A DNA stretch of 64,000 nucleotides from Acidobacteriota bacterium (GTDB lineage: Bacteria > Acidobacteriota > Thermoanaerobaculia > UBA5066). Made by a program: the position numbers and the translations under genes. The notes beneath the pieces were generated by a model. That model was not told the DNA's origin. It did no database searches and was given only the letters and a program-made list of their open reading frames with translations. Location: positions 62,001 through 126,000 of the forward strand of contig RHKY01000004.1 of the NCBI GenBank assembly GCA_008363385.1, written 5' to 3'. Shown piece by piece: positions 19,237-27,835 of the stretch. Position 1 is the first letter of the stretch; the number at the start of each line of letters is the position of its first letter.

Positions 19237-19599
19237 ATGAAGGGTCCGAAGGTCCGCGTCGAGGAGCTGGAGGTCACCGGGGAGAAGCTGGTCGCCACGA
19301 TCCGCGAGCTGGTCCACCAGGGGAACGTCCGCCGGATCGTCATCCGGAACGCGAAGGGGGTGGCCCTCCTCGAGATCCCGCTCGTCGTCGGGATCGCGGG
19401 GGCCGTCCTCGTCCCCGTCTGGGCCGCGGTCGGGGCTCTGGCCGCCCTCTTGGCGCGCCTGACCCTCGTCGTCGAGCGCGAGGAAGACGCCCCGGCCGCT
19501 CCGCCGCCGAAGCCGGCGCCGCCCCGGCCTTCGTCCGCCGCGGCGGCGCCGAAGCCGGCCCGGAAGTCCCCGCGCAGGAAGGCCCCGCCCCGGACCTGA
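19237..19599 (+). CDS. DUF4342-domain protein
   Basis: The 120-residue protein has the DUF4342 core (about 5-85): 'VRRIVIRNAKGVALLEIPL' followed by a glycine/alanine-rich hydrophobic stretch (about 50-75) that may be a membrane helix. Its tail is low-complexity, Pro/Ala/Lys-rich and strongly basic, which could bind nucleic acid or acidic surfaces. The function of DUF4342 is not established. GGAGGG precedes the ATG. It follows the PII gene but seems to have its own promoter. Confidence 0.8.
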   Translation: MKGPKVRVEELEVTGEKLVATIRELVHQGNVRRIVIRNAKGVALLEIPLVVGIAGAVLVPVWAAVGALAALLARLTLVVEREEDAPAAPPPKPAPPRPSSAAAAPKPARKSPRRKAPPRT

Positions 19600-19676
19600 G
19601 GTCCGGCGGCCCGGACTGCCGCTGGACGTGGGCCTCGGCCCGCCGCGGCGCGGGCCAGGGCCGCCGCCAGGTGCGG

Positions 19677-20510
19677 TCAGCGCGGAGCCGGGGTCGGCAC
19701 GGGTGAATGGCCCGTGAAGAGACGATCTTCGGTCTCCCCCGGCCCCGGCGGGGCGGCGGGCGGCTCCTGCTGGATCGGGACCGACCGGACGCTCGTCTTC
19801 TCGTCGGTGACGTACCACCCCTGCCGGGTCGCGTCCATCCGCGTTCCCTCCGGGGCCGCCACGGTTGCCAGGAGGAGCGCCACGTCGTCGACCTCGAGCA
19901 GGTCGGACGCCCGGACGAGGAGCTCGCAGAAGCCCACCAGCTCCGGCGGGACCGCCTCCCGGAACGCCGCCAACTCCTTGGCGCTCAGCTTCCCCGCGAG
20001 GAGCTCGGGCGACTTCAGCTCCGAGACCTCGAGCGACACCTCCCCCGCCCTCAGGATCATCCTCTTGAACACCCGCTCCGGAGCCAGGTCCGGCTTGTCG
20101 TGGTTCTGCTCCGAGCCCCCGCTTCCGAGCGTCACCTTCCGGCCCGTCGCCACGGCGCGGATCTCGCTCCTGATGAGGTTCCCCGCCGCGTCCGGCTTCG
20201 CGTAGCTCTCGGTGCGGACCTCGAACGAGCCCCCCGGGGTGAGGGCCTCGAGCTCGCCGAGCGTGTCCTGGGGCCGGGGGACGACGAAGTCCCGCTCCGT
20301 TCTGGGCGGCTCGAAGCCTCGCGGAAGGACCGTCCGGGCGACCACTCTCGCCTCCACCCGTCCGGACGACTCGCGGAGCGTGAAGGCCCTCACGAGCGTC
20401 CGGGCGGCGCCCTTCTCCGGGGCCTCCGCCTGAGGGGCCCCCCCTGCCACGGCGCCGGGACCGCAGAGGAGCGCGGCCAGGACGGCGCGCGGAAGACGGG
20501 GCGCCCTCAC
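19677..20510 (-). CDS. Secreted protein of unknown function
   Basis: The 277-residue protein starts at GTG 20510, overlapping the M14 peptidase stop by 4 bases, and has a signal peptide (about 1-24, 'LPRAVLAALLCGPGAVAGGA'). I recognise no domain. The mature part is mixed alpha/beta with many charged residues and ends in a Pro-rich tail. Its tight coupling behind the exported peptidase suggests a shared periplasmic or extracellular role. The upstream extension of the frame is a shadow of the peptidase gene. Confidence 0.7.
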   Translation of the reverse strand: MRAPRLPRAVLAALLCGPGAVAGGAPQAEAPEKGAARTLVRAFTLRESSGRVEARVVARTVLPRGFEPPRTERDFVVPRPQDTLGELEALTPGGSFEVRTESYAKPDAAGNLIRSEIRAVATGRKVTLGSGGSEQNHDKPDLAPERVFKRMILRAGEVSLEVSELKSPELLAGKLSAKELAAFREAVPPELVGFCELLVRASDLLEVDDVALLLATVAAPEGTRMDATRQGWYVTDEKTSVRSVPIQQEPPAAPPGPGETEDRLFTGHSPVPTPAPR

Positions 20511-23044
20511 CTCCCCTCCGCCGCCGACCAGTAGAGGGCGTTGAACAGGAACGGGAAGGTGCCGTGCGACTGGGCTCGCTGCTGCGCCTTGAAGCCGAGC
20601 AGGACGACCTTTCCCTTCCCGTACGTCGTCGCGACCGCGGCGGCCTTCCGCGCGATCCGGTCGGCGCCGTGGAGGAAGCCCGAGAGGAGGATCGTGTCGG
20701 CCTCCCGCGGGTACCAGGCGAGGACCCACCGTTCCAGCTCGGCCCCGGGGAGCTGCGTCTCGAAGGCGATCGGCTCCTCGACGAAGAGGGCGGCCTCCTC
20801 CGGGAGGCCGAGGGTGACCGGGTGGCCGGGAAGGACCTTCGCCTTCAGCAACGAGCCCGGGCTGAGGAACTCCTCTCGCTTCACCTTCGCCAGGGCGTTC
20901 CTGACCGGCAGGTTGAGCTCGCCCGTCACCCAGGCGGTGGACGAGCCGAGGGCGACGAGCGTTCCCCCGGCCTCGACGAACGCCTTCAGCGCGGCGGCCC
21001 CCTCCTTCTCGATCCCCCCGCGGTACTCGGGCGGCGGGTCCGGCCAGTAGCGCGGCTCCCCGTCCTCGCGCTTCGGCTTCCCGGTCGCCAGGACGTCCTT
21101 GTCGACGTCGGGCAGGACGATGGCGTCGAAGCGCTCGCGGAGCTTCCCGGCCTTGACGGCCCCGTTGTCGAGCGTGACGGGGGCGAACCCGTACCGCTCG
21201 AGGAGGAAGCGCGTCCACCCCTCGTCCATCGAGGCGACCCACGGCTTGTACAGGCCGACGCGCGGGCGAGCGACGGGCCGCGCCCTTTCCGGGAGGGTCC
21301 CGGCGGCGGGCTCGATCCCGACGCCGAGCTCGGCCGCGGTCGGCGCGGCCGCTTTCGCCCCCTTCGCGTCGAGGAACCAGGTCCCGGCGGCTTCGGCGAG
21401 CCGGTGGACCTTGCCGCCGGCCCCGATCGCCACGTTGACCACGCGGACGGCCTGCGGGCTCTCTCCGCCCACCGTGAAGAGGCCTGCGGCCGCCAGGGGC
21501 GCCGCCTTCGCCGGGGCCGGTTCGAAACGCAAAAGGCCGTCCGGCATCTTCCCCGGCTCCACCGCGACGCCGAGGAGGAGCGGCAGCGACCAGGCGGCGA
21601 CGTCGTACGGGAGGACCGGCTCCTTGCCAGGGACGAGCCGCACCTCCGGGTAGCGCTGCGTCCCGAGCACCTCCCGGACGAACCGCCCATACGGCTGGCC
21701 GAGCGGGACGAAGAGGTCCCCGCCCGGCCCTTGCCGGACCTCGACTCCGTGCTCGTCGAGGAGGCGCGCGAGGAGGAGGGCGGTCGGGCGGTCCCGCTGG
21801 GCGGCCGGGATCCGGATCGCCTCGCCGGGAGCGGCGGCGGCGACGGTCTGGCGCGCCCGGGCGGCCGTGTCGAAGAGGAGGTCTCTGCGGTGGTCGGCGC
21901 AGGTGGCCAGCAGCGCGTCCGAGGCGATCCGCTCGTAGTCCATCACGTCACGCAGGCGCCACCAGCCGCCGGGCCACGGGTTCGGGAAGTTCGTCTGCGG
22001 CCCGTAGTCGACGAGCCCCTTCCGCCCGCCGGAGAGCTCCGTCTCCGGGACGAAAACGGGGGTCGCCATTCGCGCCGAGGCCACCTCCGTCAGCAGGCCC
22101 GTGACGTTCTTCCACCAGGCGGTGTTCTTCGTCCCGCCGATCCAGTAGGCGTCGAACGAGTAGCCGTAGATGACGCCCGACTTGCCCGCCTGCTCCAGAG
22201 CGAGCGCCATCCGGCTGCCGATCAGGTTGACCTCGCGCCAGACGAGGGGGTGGATGTCCGGGTCGACCGGCTCGGCGTACGGGGGGACGAACATCCGCGG
22301 CCCGCTCGACCCCATCTGGTGCTCGTCGAGCCAGACCTGCGGGTGCCACTCCTTGTAGACCGCGCGCGTCATCGCCTTGGTCTCGACCTGGGTCAGCATC
22401 GTCCAGTCGCGGTTGTCGTCGTGCCCGACGTACGGGTGGTAGAGCCACGGCATCCGGCTCCCCTCGTACGGCGTGCCGAGGTTCTTCCGGTACCACTCCA
22501 CCTCCATCCGGTGCCCGTCGGGGTTCAGCGACGGGACGAGGAGGAGGACGACCTCCGACAGGCGCCGCCGGGTCTCCTCGTCCTCCCCCGTCGCCAGCGC
22601 GTGCGCCCACTCCATCGCCATCTGCGTCGCGGCGACCTCGCTCGAGTGGATGGCGCACGTCACGAGGACGACGGCCCTCCCCTCCTCGACGAGGGCCGCC
22701 TCCTCCGCGGCCGTCAGGCCGCGCGGGTCGGCCAGGCGCCGGGCCACCTCGCGGATCCGGTCCTTCCGCGCGAGGTTCTCCTCGCTGGAGACGACGGCCA
22801 TCAGCAACTCGGCGCCCAGCGTCGTCTTCCCGAGCGAGACGACCTCCACGCGCGGCGAGGCGGCGTCGAGGGCCCGGAAGTAGGCCGAGACCTGCTCCCA
22901 GTCGGCCAGCGTCCGGTCGGCCCCGACCGCCATTCCGAGGAAACCCGAGGGCGACGGGACCTCGATCGCCCGGGCGGGCGAGGCGGGCAGGAGGAGGACG
23001 GCGAGGGCGAGGAGGCCCGTGAGGACCGCAGGGCTGCGGCGCAT
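20507..23044 (-). CDS. Secreted M14-family zinc carboxypeptidase
   Basis: The 845-residue protein has a signal peptide (about 1-26). Its N-terminal M14 domain (about 35-400) carries the zinc motif HSSE in 'CAIHSSEVA', the substrate-binding 'PSLNPDGH', and a third zinc His in 'WLDEHQMG'. The C-terminal half (about 560-840) looks like a ThuA/GATase-type flavodoxin-like fold ending 'GKGKVVLLGF'. It is larger than classical carboxypeptidases and resembles the exported M14 proteins of Acidobacteria and Bacteroidetes. I chose the ATG at 23044 (MRRSPAVL) because it gives a normal signal peptide. The likely role is extracellular peptide trimming. Confidence 0.87.
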   Translation of the reverse strand: MRRSPAVLTGLLALAVLLLPASPARAIEVPSPSGFLGMAVGADRTLADWEQVSAYFRALDAASPRVEVVSLGKTTLGAELLMAVVSSEENLARKDRIREVARRLADPRGLTAAEEAALVEEGRAVVLVTCAIHSSEVAATQMAMEWAHALATGEDEETRRRLSEVVLLLVPSLNPDGHRMEVEWYRKNLGTPYEGSRMPWLYHPYVGHDDNRDWTMLTQVETKAMTRAVYKEWHPQVWLDEHQMGSSGPRMFVPPYAEPVDPDIHPLVWREVNLIGSRMALALEQAGKSGVIYGYSFDAYWIGGTKNTAWWKNVTGLLTEVASARMATPVFVPETELSGGRKGLVDYGPQTNFPNPWPGGWWRLRDVMDYERIASDALLATCADHRRDLLFDTAARARQTVAAAAPGEAIRIPAAQRDRPTALLLARLLDEHGVEVRQGPGGDLFVPLGQPYGRFVREVLGTQRYPEVRLVPGKEPVLPYDVAAWSLPLLLGVAVEPGKMPDGLLRFEPAPAKAAPLAAAGLFTVGGESPQAVRVVNVAIGAGGKVHRLAEAAGTWFLDAKGAKAAAPTAAELGVGIEPAAGTLPERARPVARPRVGLYKPWVASMDEGWTRFLLERYGFAPVTLDNGAVKAGKLRERFDAIVLPDVDKDVLATGKPKREDGEPRYWPDPPPEYRGGIEKEGAAALKAFVEAGGTLVALGSSTAWVTGELNLPVRNALAKVKREEFLSPGSLLKAKVLPGHPVTLGLPEEAALFVEEPIAFETQLPGAELERWVLAWYPREADTILLSGFLHGADRIARKAAAVATTYGKGKVVLLGFKAQQRAQSHGTFPFLFNALYWSAAEGR

Positions 23045-23100
23045 GGCCGCCAGTCTCGGCGCCGTCCGCCCGGAGCGCAACCGGAACGGCGCCGGCAGCC

Positions 23101-23253
23101 GGCGGACGGGCGGACGGCCGCTGGCGCCTGGCGCAGGCCTACGAGAGGCTCGGCCGCCGCGACGAGGCGGCCCGCGAGCTGGCCGAGGCGCTCCGCCTCT
23201 TCCCGGGGCACGCCGGGGCGGCGCGGGACCTGGCGCGGCTGCGGAAGGGGTGA
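23101..23253 (+). pseudogene. 3' remnant of a TPR-repeat gene
   Basis: Between two minus-strand genes, a plus-strand frame ends at TGA 23251 and encodes 'WRLAQAYERLGRRDEAAREL' followed by 'AEALRLFPGHAGAARDLARL', a clean TPR unit with the usual spacing. No credible start or body lies upstream, because the M14 gene occupies the opposite strand. It looks like the tail of a lost TPR gene, for instance a TMTC-like one. Confidence 0.55.
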
Positions 23254-23290
23254 TCGGGCGCGGGGCCGTCGCCGGCCCCGCCCCGCCGCC

Positions 23291-24598
23291 TCACCAGAGG
23301 AGCTTCAGCTCGGAGGCCTTCCTCTCCAGCTCCTCGCGGAACTCCGGGTGGGCCACGTCGATCAGGGCGCGGATGCGCTGCCGGATCGTCTTCCCGTAGA
23401 GGTTGGCGATGCCGTACTCGGTGACGACGTAGTGGACGTCGTTGCGCGTGGTGACGACGCCGGCCCCCGGCTTGAGCGTCGCCACGATCCGGCTGAAGCG
23501 CTCGCCCTTCTTCGTCGTGCCGCTCGACGGGAGCGCGATGATCGGCTTGCCGCCCTTCGATCGGGCCGCGCCCCGGATGAAGTCGAGCTGGCCGCCGACG
23601 CCCGAGAAGAGCCGCGACCCGATCGAGTCGGCGCAGACCTGACCCGTCAGGTCGACCTCGATCGCGGAGTTGATCGAGATCATCTTGTCGTTCTGCCGGA
23701 TGACGTACGGGTCGTTGACGTACTCGGTGGGGTGCAGCTCGACGACGGGGTTGTTGTCGACGAACTTGTAGAGGCGCGCCGACCCGAGGAGGAACCCGGC
23801 GATCAGCTTCCCCTTGTGGAGCGTCTTCTTCTCGTTCGTGATGACGCCCTGCTCGTAGAGGTCGACGACGCCGTCGGAGAACATCTCGGTGTGGATCCCG
23901 AGGTCGCGCTTGTCCTTCAGGTAGTAGAGGACGCCGTCCGGGATGGCGCCGATCCCCATCTGCAGCGTCGAGCCGTCCTCGATCATGCTCGCGACGAGCT
24001 TGCCGATCGCCATGGAGAGGTCGTTGGGCGAGCCCATCGTCCGCTCGGGGAGCGGGTAGTCGACCGGGACGGCGTGCGTGATCCGGCTGATGTGGATGAA
24101 GGCGTCGCCGAGCGTCCGCGGCATCTGGAGGTTGATCTCGGCGATGACGACCTTCGCGTTGGCGGCGGCGGCCTTGGTGATGCCGACCTCGACCCCCAGC
24201 GAGCAGAAGCCGTGCTCGTCCGGCGGCGAGACGTGGATCATCGCGACGTCGAGCGGGAGCGTCCCGCTCGAGAAGAGCAGCGGGATCTCCGAGAGGCGGC
24301 ACGGCGTGAAGTCCGCGCGCCCCTCGTTGACGGCTTCGCGCACGTTGTCGCTGATGAACAGCGTGTTCACGCGCAGGTGCTTCTCCATCCCGGGCTGGAC
24401 GTAGTCGGCCTTGCCGATCGTCAGCACCTGCACGATCTCCACGTCCGTGAGGTCGGGCGAGCGCTTCACGAGCTGGCCGAGGAGCGTCTGCGGGACGGAG
24501 CAGTTGCCCGTCATGAAGATCCGCTGGCCGGACTTCACGACGTCGGCGGCCTTCTCGGCCGAGGTGATGCGGGAGTGGTAGTCGACGAGCCAGTTCAT
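23291..24598 (-). CDS. Acetyl-CoA hydrolase / 4-hydroxybutyrate CoA-transferase family enzyme
   Basis: The 435-residue enzyme moves CoA between an acyl-CoA and a carboxylate through a glutamyl-CoA intermediate. The expected catalytic Glu is in 'GIHTEMFSDG', and the C-terminal oxyanion/CoA loop is 'SGVGGQLDFIRGA'. Length and motifs fit the Cat1/AbfT branch (4-hydroxybutyrate or acetate CoA-transferase) better than CoA-transferase family I. Its ATG lies eight bases after the alanine dehydrogenase stop, so the two are probably cotranscribed for amino-acid or carboxylate metabolism. The exact substrate is uncertain. Confidence 0.9.
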   Translation of the reverse strand: MNWLVDYHSRITSAEKAADVVKSGQRIFMTGNCSVPQTLLGQLVKRSPDLTDVEIVQVLTIGKADYVQPGMEKHLRVNTLFISDNVREAVNEGRADFTPCRLSEIPLLFSSGTLPLDVAMIHVSPPDEHGFCSLGVEVGITKAAAANAKVVIAEINLQMPRTLGDAFIHISRITHAVPVDYPLPERTMGSPNDLSMAIGKLVASMIEDGSTLQMGIGAIPDGVLYYLKDKRDLGIHTEMFSDGVVDLYEQGVITNEKKTLHKGKLIAGFLLGSARLYKFVDNNPVVELHPTEYVNDPYVIRQNDKMISINSAIEVDLTGQVCADSIGSRLFSGVGGQLDFIRGAARSKGGKPIIALPSSGTTKKGERFSRIVATLKPGAGVVTTRNDVHYVVTEYGIANLYGKTIRQRIRALIDVAHPEFREELERKASELKLLW

Positions 24599-24605
24599 GG
24601 TTCCC

Positions 24606-25703
24606 TCACCCCTTCTGGGCCGCGGGGAAGTCGACCCGGCTGAGGTTCCGGACCTCCCCCTTGTGGGTCGCGACGCCGCGCGCGAAGCCCGGGTCCAGCG
24701 CCATGGCCTCCTCGACGCCGTGCCTCACGACGAGCTCGATGTAGGTCCGCGCCGCGTTCAGGAACGCGTGCGTGGACGTGCGCGCCACGACTCCCGGGAG
24801 GTTGGGGATGCAGACGTGGACGACCCCTTCCTCGACGTAGGAGGGGCTCTCGTGGGTCGTGGGGCGCGAGGTCTCCGCGCAGCCGCCGTGGTCGATCGAC
24901 AGGTCGATGAAGATCGAGCCGGGGCGCATCCGCTTCAGGACGCTCCGCGGGAGGACGAGCGGCGTCCTCTCGCCGGGCACCATGACCGCCCCGACGACGA
25001 CGTCGGCGTACTCGCACGCCCTGGCCACCAGGTGCGGGTACGACACGGCGGTCACGATCTGGTCGCGGAAGAGCGTGGAGAGCTCCTGCAGCCGGCCGAG
25101 GTCCTGGTCGAGGACGGTCACGTGGGCGCCCAGGCCGGCGAACGCGCGGGCCGCGTTCTCGCCGACGACGCCGCCGCCGACGATCACGACCTCGGCGGGC
25201 GGCACGCCCGGCACGCCGCCCAGGAGGACCCCGCGCGTCCCCTTGTCGTTCTGCAGCGCCGTGGCGGCGATCTGGGCCGCCATGCGGCCGCCGATCTGGG
25301 AGAGGGGCTTCAGGACCGGGAGGCTCCCGTCGTGCCCGACGATCTGCTCGTAGGCGATCGACGTGACCTTCTTCTCGAGGAGCGTCCGGACCTTCCCCGG
25401 GTGGGTCACGGCCAGGTTCAGGAAGCCGGCCAGGACCTGTCCCGGCGGCACCCACTCCAGCTCCGCCGTCGTCGGCCGCGAGATCTTCAGGACGAGCTGC
25501 GCGCGGCCGTAGGCCTCCTCGGTCGAGTAGACGATCCTGGCCCCGGCCCGGACGTACTCCTCGTCGCTGAAGCCGGCGCCCAGGCCGGCCCCTCGCTCGA
25601 CGAAGCAGGGGTGCCCGGCCGCGGCCAGCAGCTGCACCCCGACCGGCGAGAGCCCGACACGGTACTCGTTGGGGCGGCGCTCCTTCGGGATTCCGATGTT
25701 CAC
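24606..25703 (-). CDS. ald: Alanine dehydrogenase
   Basis: The 365-residue enzyme interconverts L-alanine with pyruvate and ammonia using NAD. The start NIGIPKERRPNEYRVGLSP, the catalytic region 'TSIAYEQI' and 'GGRMAAQ', and the nucleotide-binding 'VVIVGGGVVGENAA' are canonical. The GTG at 25703 matches the family N-terminus; an ATG 24 codons upstream would add an Arg/Gly-rich tail not seen in homologues. A -10 candidate TACCGT lies further upstream on the minus strand near 25815. It leads an operon with the CoA-transferase. Confidence 0.94.
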   Translation of the reverse strand: MNIGIPKERRPNEYRVGLSPVGVQLLAAAGHPCFVERGAGLGAGFSDEEYVRAGARIVYSTEEAYGRAQLVLKISRPTTAELEWVPPGQVLAGFLNLAVTHPGKVRTLLEKKVTSIAYEQIVGHDGSLPVLKPLSQIGGRMAAQIAATALQNDKGTRGVLLGGVPGVPPAEVVIVGGGVVGENAARAFAGLGAHVTVLDQDLGRLQELSTLFRDQIVTAVSYPHLVARACEYADVVVGAVMVPGERTPLVLPRSVLKRMRPGSIFIDLSIDHGGCAETSRPTTHESPSYVEEGVVHVCIPNLPGVVARTSTHAFLNAARTYIELVVRHGVEEAMALDPGFARGVATHKGEVRNLSRVDFPAAQKG

Positions 25704-25896
25704 GGTCGACTCCCCGCCTCGCCGGGGCTCGCGGCCCCCCGAGGCCTTCGCTGGGGCGGCCCCGTGGGCGGGCACGGAGAGGTCCGCGCGGCGGGAGCGG
25801 GGCGCCCGCCGTCACGGTAGCACCGGCGGGGCGGCCCGTGCAGTGAGCCGAATGTTTCAATCCGGGCCCGGTTTCGGGTGCGTCCGGCTCCCGTCA

Positions 25897-25902
25897 TAAA
25901 CT
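25897..25902 (+). promoter_or_regulatory. -10 element of the leaderless FHA-kinase gene
   Basis: TAAACT is followed by six bases and GTG at 25909, the same spacing as at 15806 and 60996. No Shine-Dalgarno sequence is present. Confidence 0.5.
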
Positions 25903-25908
25903 CCGGAC

Positions 25909-27642
25909 GTGCTCCAGCTGGAGATCCGGAGCCCCCTCGAGCCGCCGCGGACGGTGAGGCTGGAAACGGGGGTCTACACGTTCGGCCGCTCGTCGGCCGC
26001 TCTGATCCCGCTGAAGGACCCGCTCCTGTCCCGCCTCCACGCCCGTGTCCGCGTCGAGGAGGACCGGGTCCTGGTGGAGGACATGGAGTCCCGCAACGGC
26101 ACGTACGTCAACGGCCGGAAGGTCGGAGGGGCGGTCGCCCTGACCCGCGGGGACCGGATCACGATCGGCAACACCGTGCTGGTCCTCGGCGACGAGGCCT
26201 CGACGCGGGTCGTGGTCGACGAGTCGGCCGGGCCGACGCCGGTGGAGGGGATGACGCTCTTCCCGTCGGACGCGCTCCTGCGGGCGGTGCGGCCCGGAGC
26301 CACGGAGGGGGCCCCGGGCCGGGCGGGGCGCGAGGAGCCGTTCGAGGTCCTCTACGAGGTGACCCGCGAGCTCCTCCACGACCGCTCGGAGGGGGAGCTC
26401 TTCCGGCTGATCGTCGACCGCCTCTTCGAGATCCTCGGGCCGGACCGGGCGGTCGTCCTCCTGAAGGACCCGGACGGCGGCTTCCAGGAGGCGGTCTCGC
26501 GGTTCGGGGACGGCATCCCGCCCGGAGACCTCGTCCTCTCGCGGACGGTCCTCGACGCGGTGGCGGGCGAGCGGCGCGCCGCCCTGTTCGTCGCGGGGAG
26601 CCCCGCGGCCGACGTCCCCTCGGTCTCCCTCGTGATCCAGGGGATCACCTCTTGCCTGGCCGCGCCGCTGTGCGTCGGCGACGAGGTCCTCGGCCTCGTC
26701 TACCTCGACGCGCGCCTGGGCCACCGGCAGTTCGGCGAGCCCGACGTCCGCCTGGTGACGGCGCTCGCCAACGCCGCCGCGGTGAGGATCCGGAGCGCCC
26801 GTCTGGCAGAGGCCGCCGCCCTGCGGGAGGCGGCCGAGCGGGAGCGGGAGGTCGCCCAGACCGCCCGCCGCGCCGCCGAGGAGGCCAGCCGCGTCAAGAG
26901 CCTCTTCCTGGCCAGCATGAGCCACGAGCTCCGGACCCCGCTGAACGCCATCCTGGGCTACGCCGAGATGCTGACCGAGGAGGCCACCGAGCGGGGCCTC
27001 GGCGACCTCTTGCCGGACCTCCAGAAGATCCAGGGGGCGGGCCGGCACCTCCTGGAGCTGATCAACGACATCCTCGACCTGTCGAAGATCGAGGCCGGCA
27101 AGCTGGACCTGGTGCGGGAGCCGTTCGACGTCCAGGCGCTCCTGTCGGACGTGGCCCAGACGATGCGGCCCGCCGTCGAGCGGAACGGCAACGCGTTCGC
27201 GTACCGCCCCGGCGAGCCCCCCGGGATGGTCCTGGCCGACGTCACCCGGACGCGGCAGGTCCTCTACAACCTCCTCTCCAACGCCGGGAAGTTCACGGAG
27301 AACGGCCGCGTGACGCTGGAGTGCTCCCGCGCGAGCGACGACTCCGGGGAGTGGGTCGTCGTGAGGGTCGCCGACACCGGGATCGGGATGACGCCGGAGC
27401 AGCAGTCCCGGCTCTTCCAGCCGTTCTCCCAGGCGGACGCCGGGACCGCCCGGAAGTACGGCGGGACGGGGCTCGGTCTCGTCATCAGCCGCCGGCTCTG
27501 CCAGATGATGGGCGGGGACATCACGGTCGAGAGCGAGCCGACGGCGGGCTCCACCTTCTTCCTGAAGCTCCCGGCAGCCGTCGAGCCGTCCGTCGGCGAG
27601 ACCATCACGGGCGCGGTCCCCGTCCTCCCCCCGCAGGGTTGA
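25909..27642 (+). CDS. FHA-GAF sensor histidine kinase
   Basis: The 577-residue soluble kinase has an N-terminal FHA domain (about 15-100; 'FGRSS', 'LLSRLHARV', 'SRNGTYVNG') that should bind phosphothreonine proteins, a GAF domain (about 145-295), a short coiled coil, 'SHELRTPLNAILGYAEML' with phosphoacceptor His339, and a HATPase domain ('NLLSNAGKFTE', 'DTGIGM', 'GTGLGLVISR'). There is no membrane segment. No response regulator is adjacent. FHA linked to a His kinase suggests crosstalk with Ser/Thr kinases, one of which lies at 31-32.9 kb. Confidence 0.9.
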   Translation: MLQLEIRSPLEPPRTVRLETGVYTFGRSSAALIPLKDPLLSRLHARVRVEEDRVLVEDMESRNGTYVNGRKVGGAVALTRGDRITIGNTVLVLGDEASTRVVVDESAGPTPVEGMTLFPSDALLRAVRPGATEGAPGRAGREEPFEVLYEVTRELLHDRSEGELFRLIVDRLFEILGPDRAVVLLKDPDGGFQEAVSRFGDGIPPGDLVLSRTVLDAVAGERRAALFVAGSPAADVPSVSLVIQGITSCLAAPLCVGDEVLGLVYLDARLGHRQFGEPDVRLVTALANAAAVRIRSARLAEAAALREAAEREREVAQTARRAAEEASRVKSLFLASMSHELRTPLNAILGYAEMLTEEATERGLGDLLPDLQKIQGAGRHLLELINDILDLSKIEAGKLDLVREPFDVQALLSDVAQTMRPAVERNGNAFAYRPGEPPGMVLADVTRTRQVLYNLLSNAGKFTENGRVTLECSRASDDSGEWVVVRVADTGIGMTPEQQSRLFQPFSQADAGTARKYGGTGLGLVISRRLCQMMGGDITVESEPTAGSTFFLKLPAAVEPSVGETITGAVPVLPPQG

Positions 27643-27745
27643 GCCGCGCGACCGGGCGGGAGCCCGGACCGCCGGGGAGGGGGTGTGGGGGGACGCCGGG
27701 GATCAGGGGTCCCGGTGTCGCCGCTTCGAGCGCGCAGCGCGCTGA

Positions 27746-27775
27746 CCCCGGCGGCGCCGTCAGGCGCCGCCGGGG
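27746..27775. repeat. GC-rich intergenic hairpin element (REP-like)
   Basis: CCCCGGCGGCGCC and its perfect reverse complement flank a 4-base loop in the gap between two converging genes. A second hairpin, CCGGGGC-tgct-GCCCCGG, lies at 27796-27813. They may end both transcripts, though no T-tract follows. Part of the sequence recurs at 61505-61517. Confidence 0.6.
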
Positions 27776-27835
27776 TTCCCCCACGGCGTCATCGCCCGGG
27801 GCTGCTGCCCCGGTCGGCCCACGCGCCCGAGCGCC

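Noticed and set aside
20564-24643. A 1359-codon open frame on the plus strand
   Set aside because: It runs antisense to the M14 peptidase and CoA-transferase genes, is Arg/Gly/Asp-rich low complexity and shows no domain. Long antisense frames are expected at this GC content.
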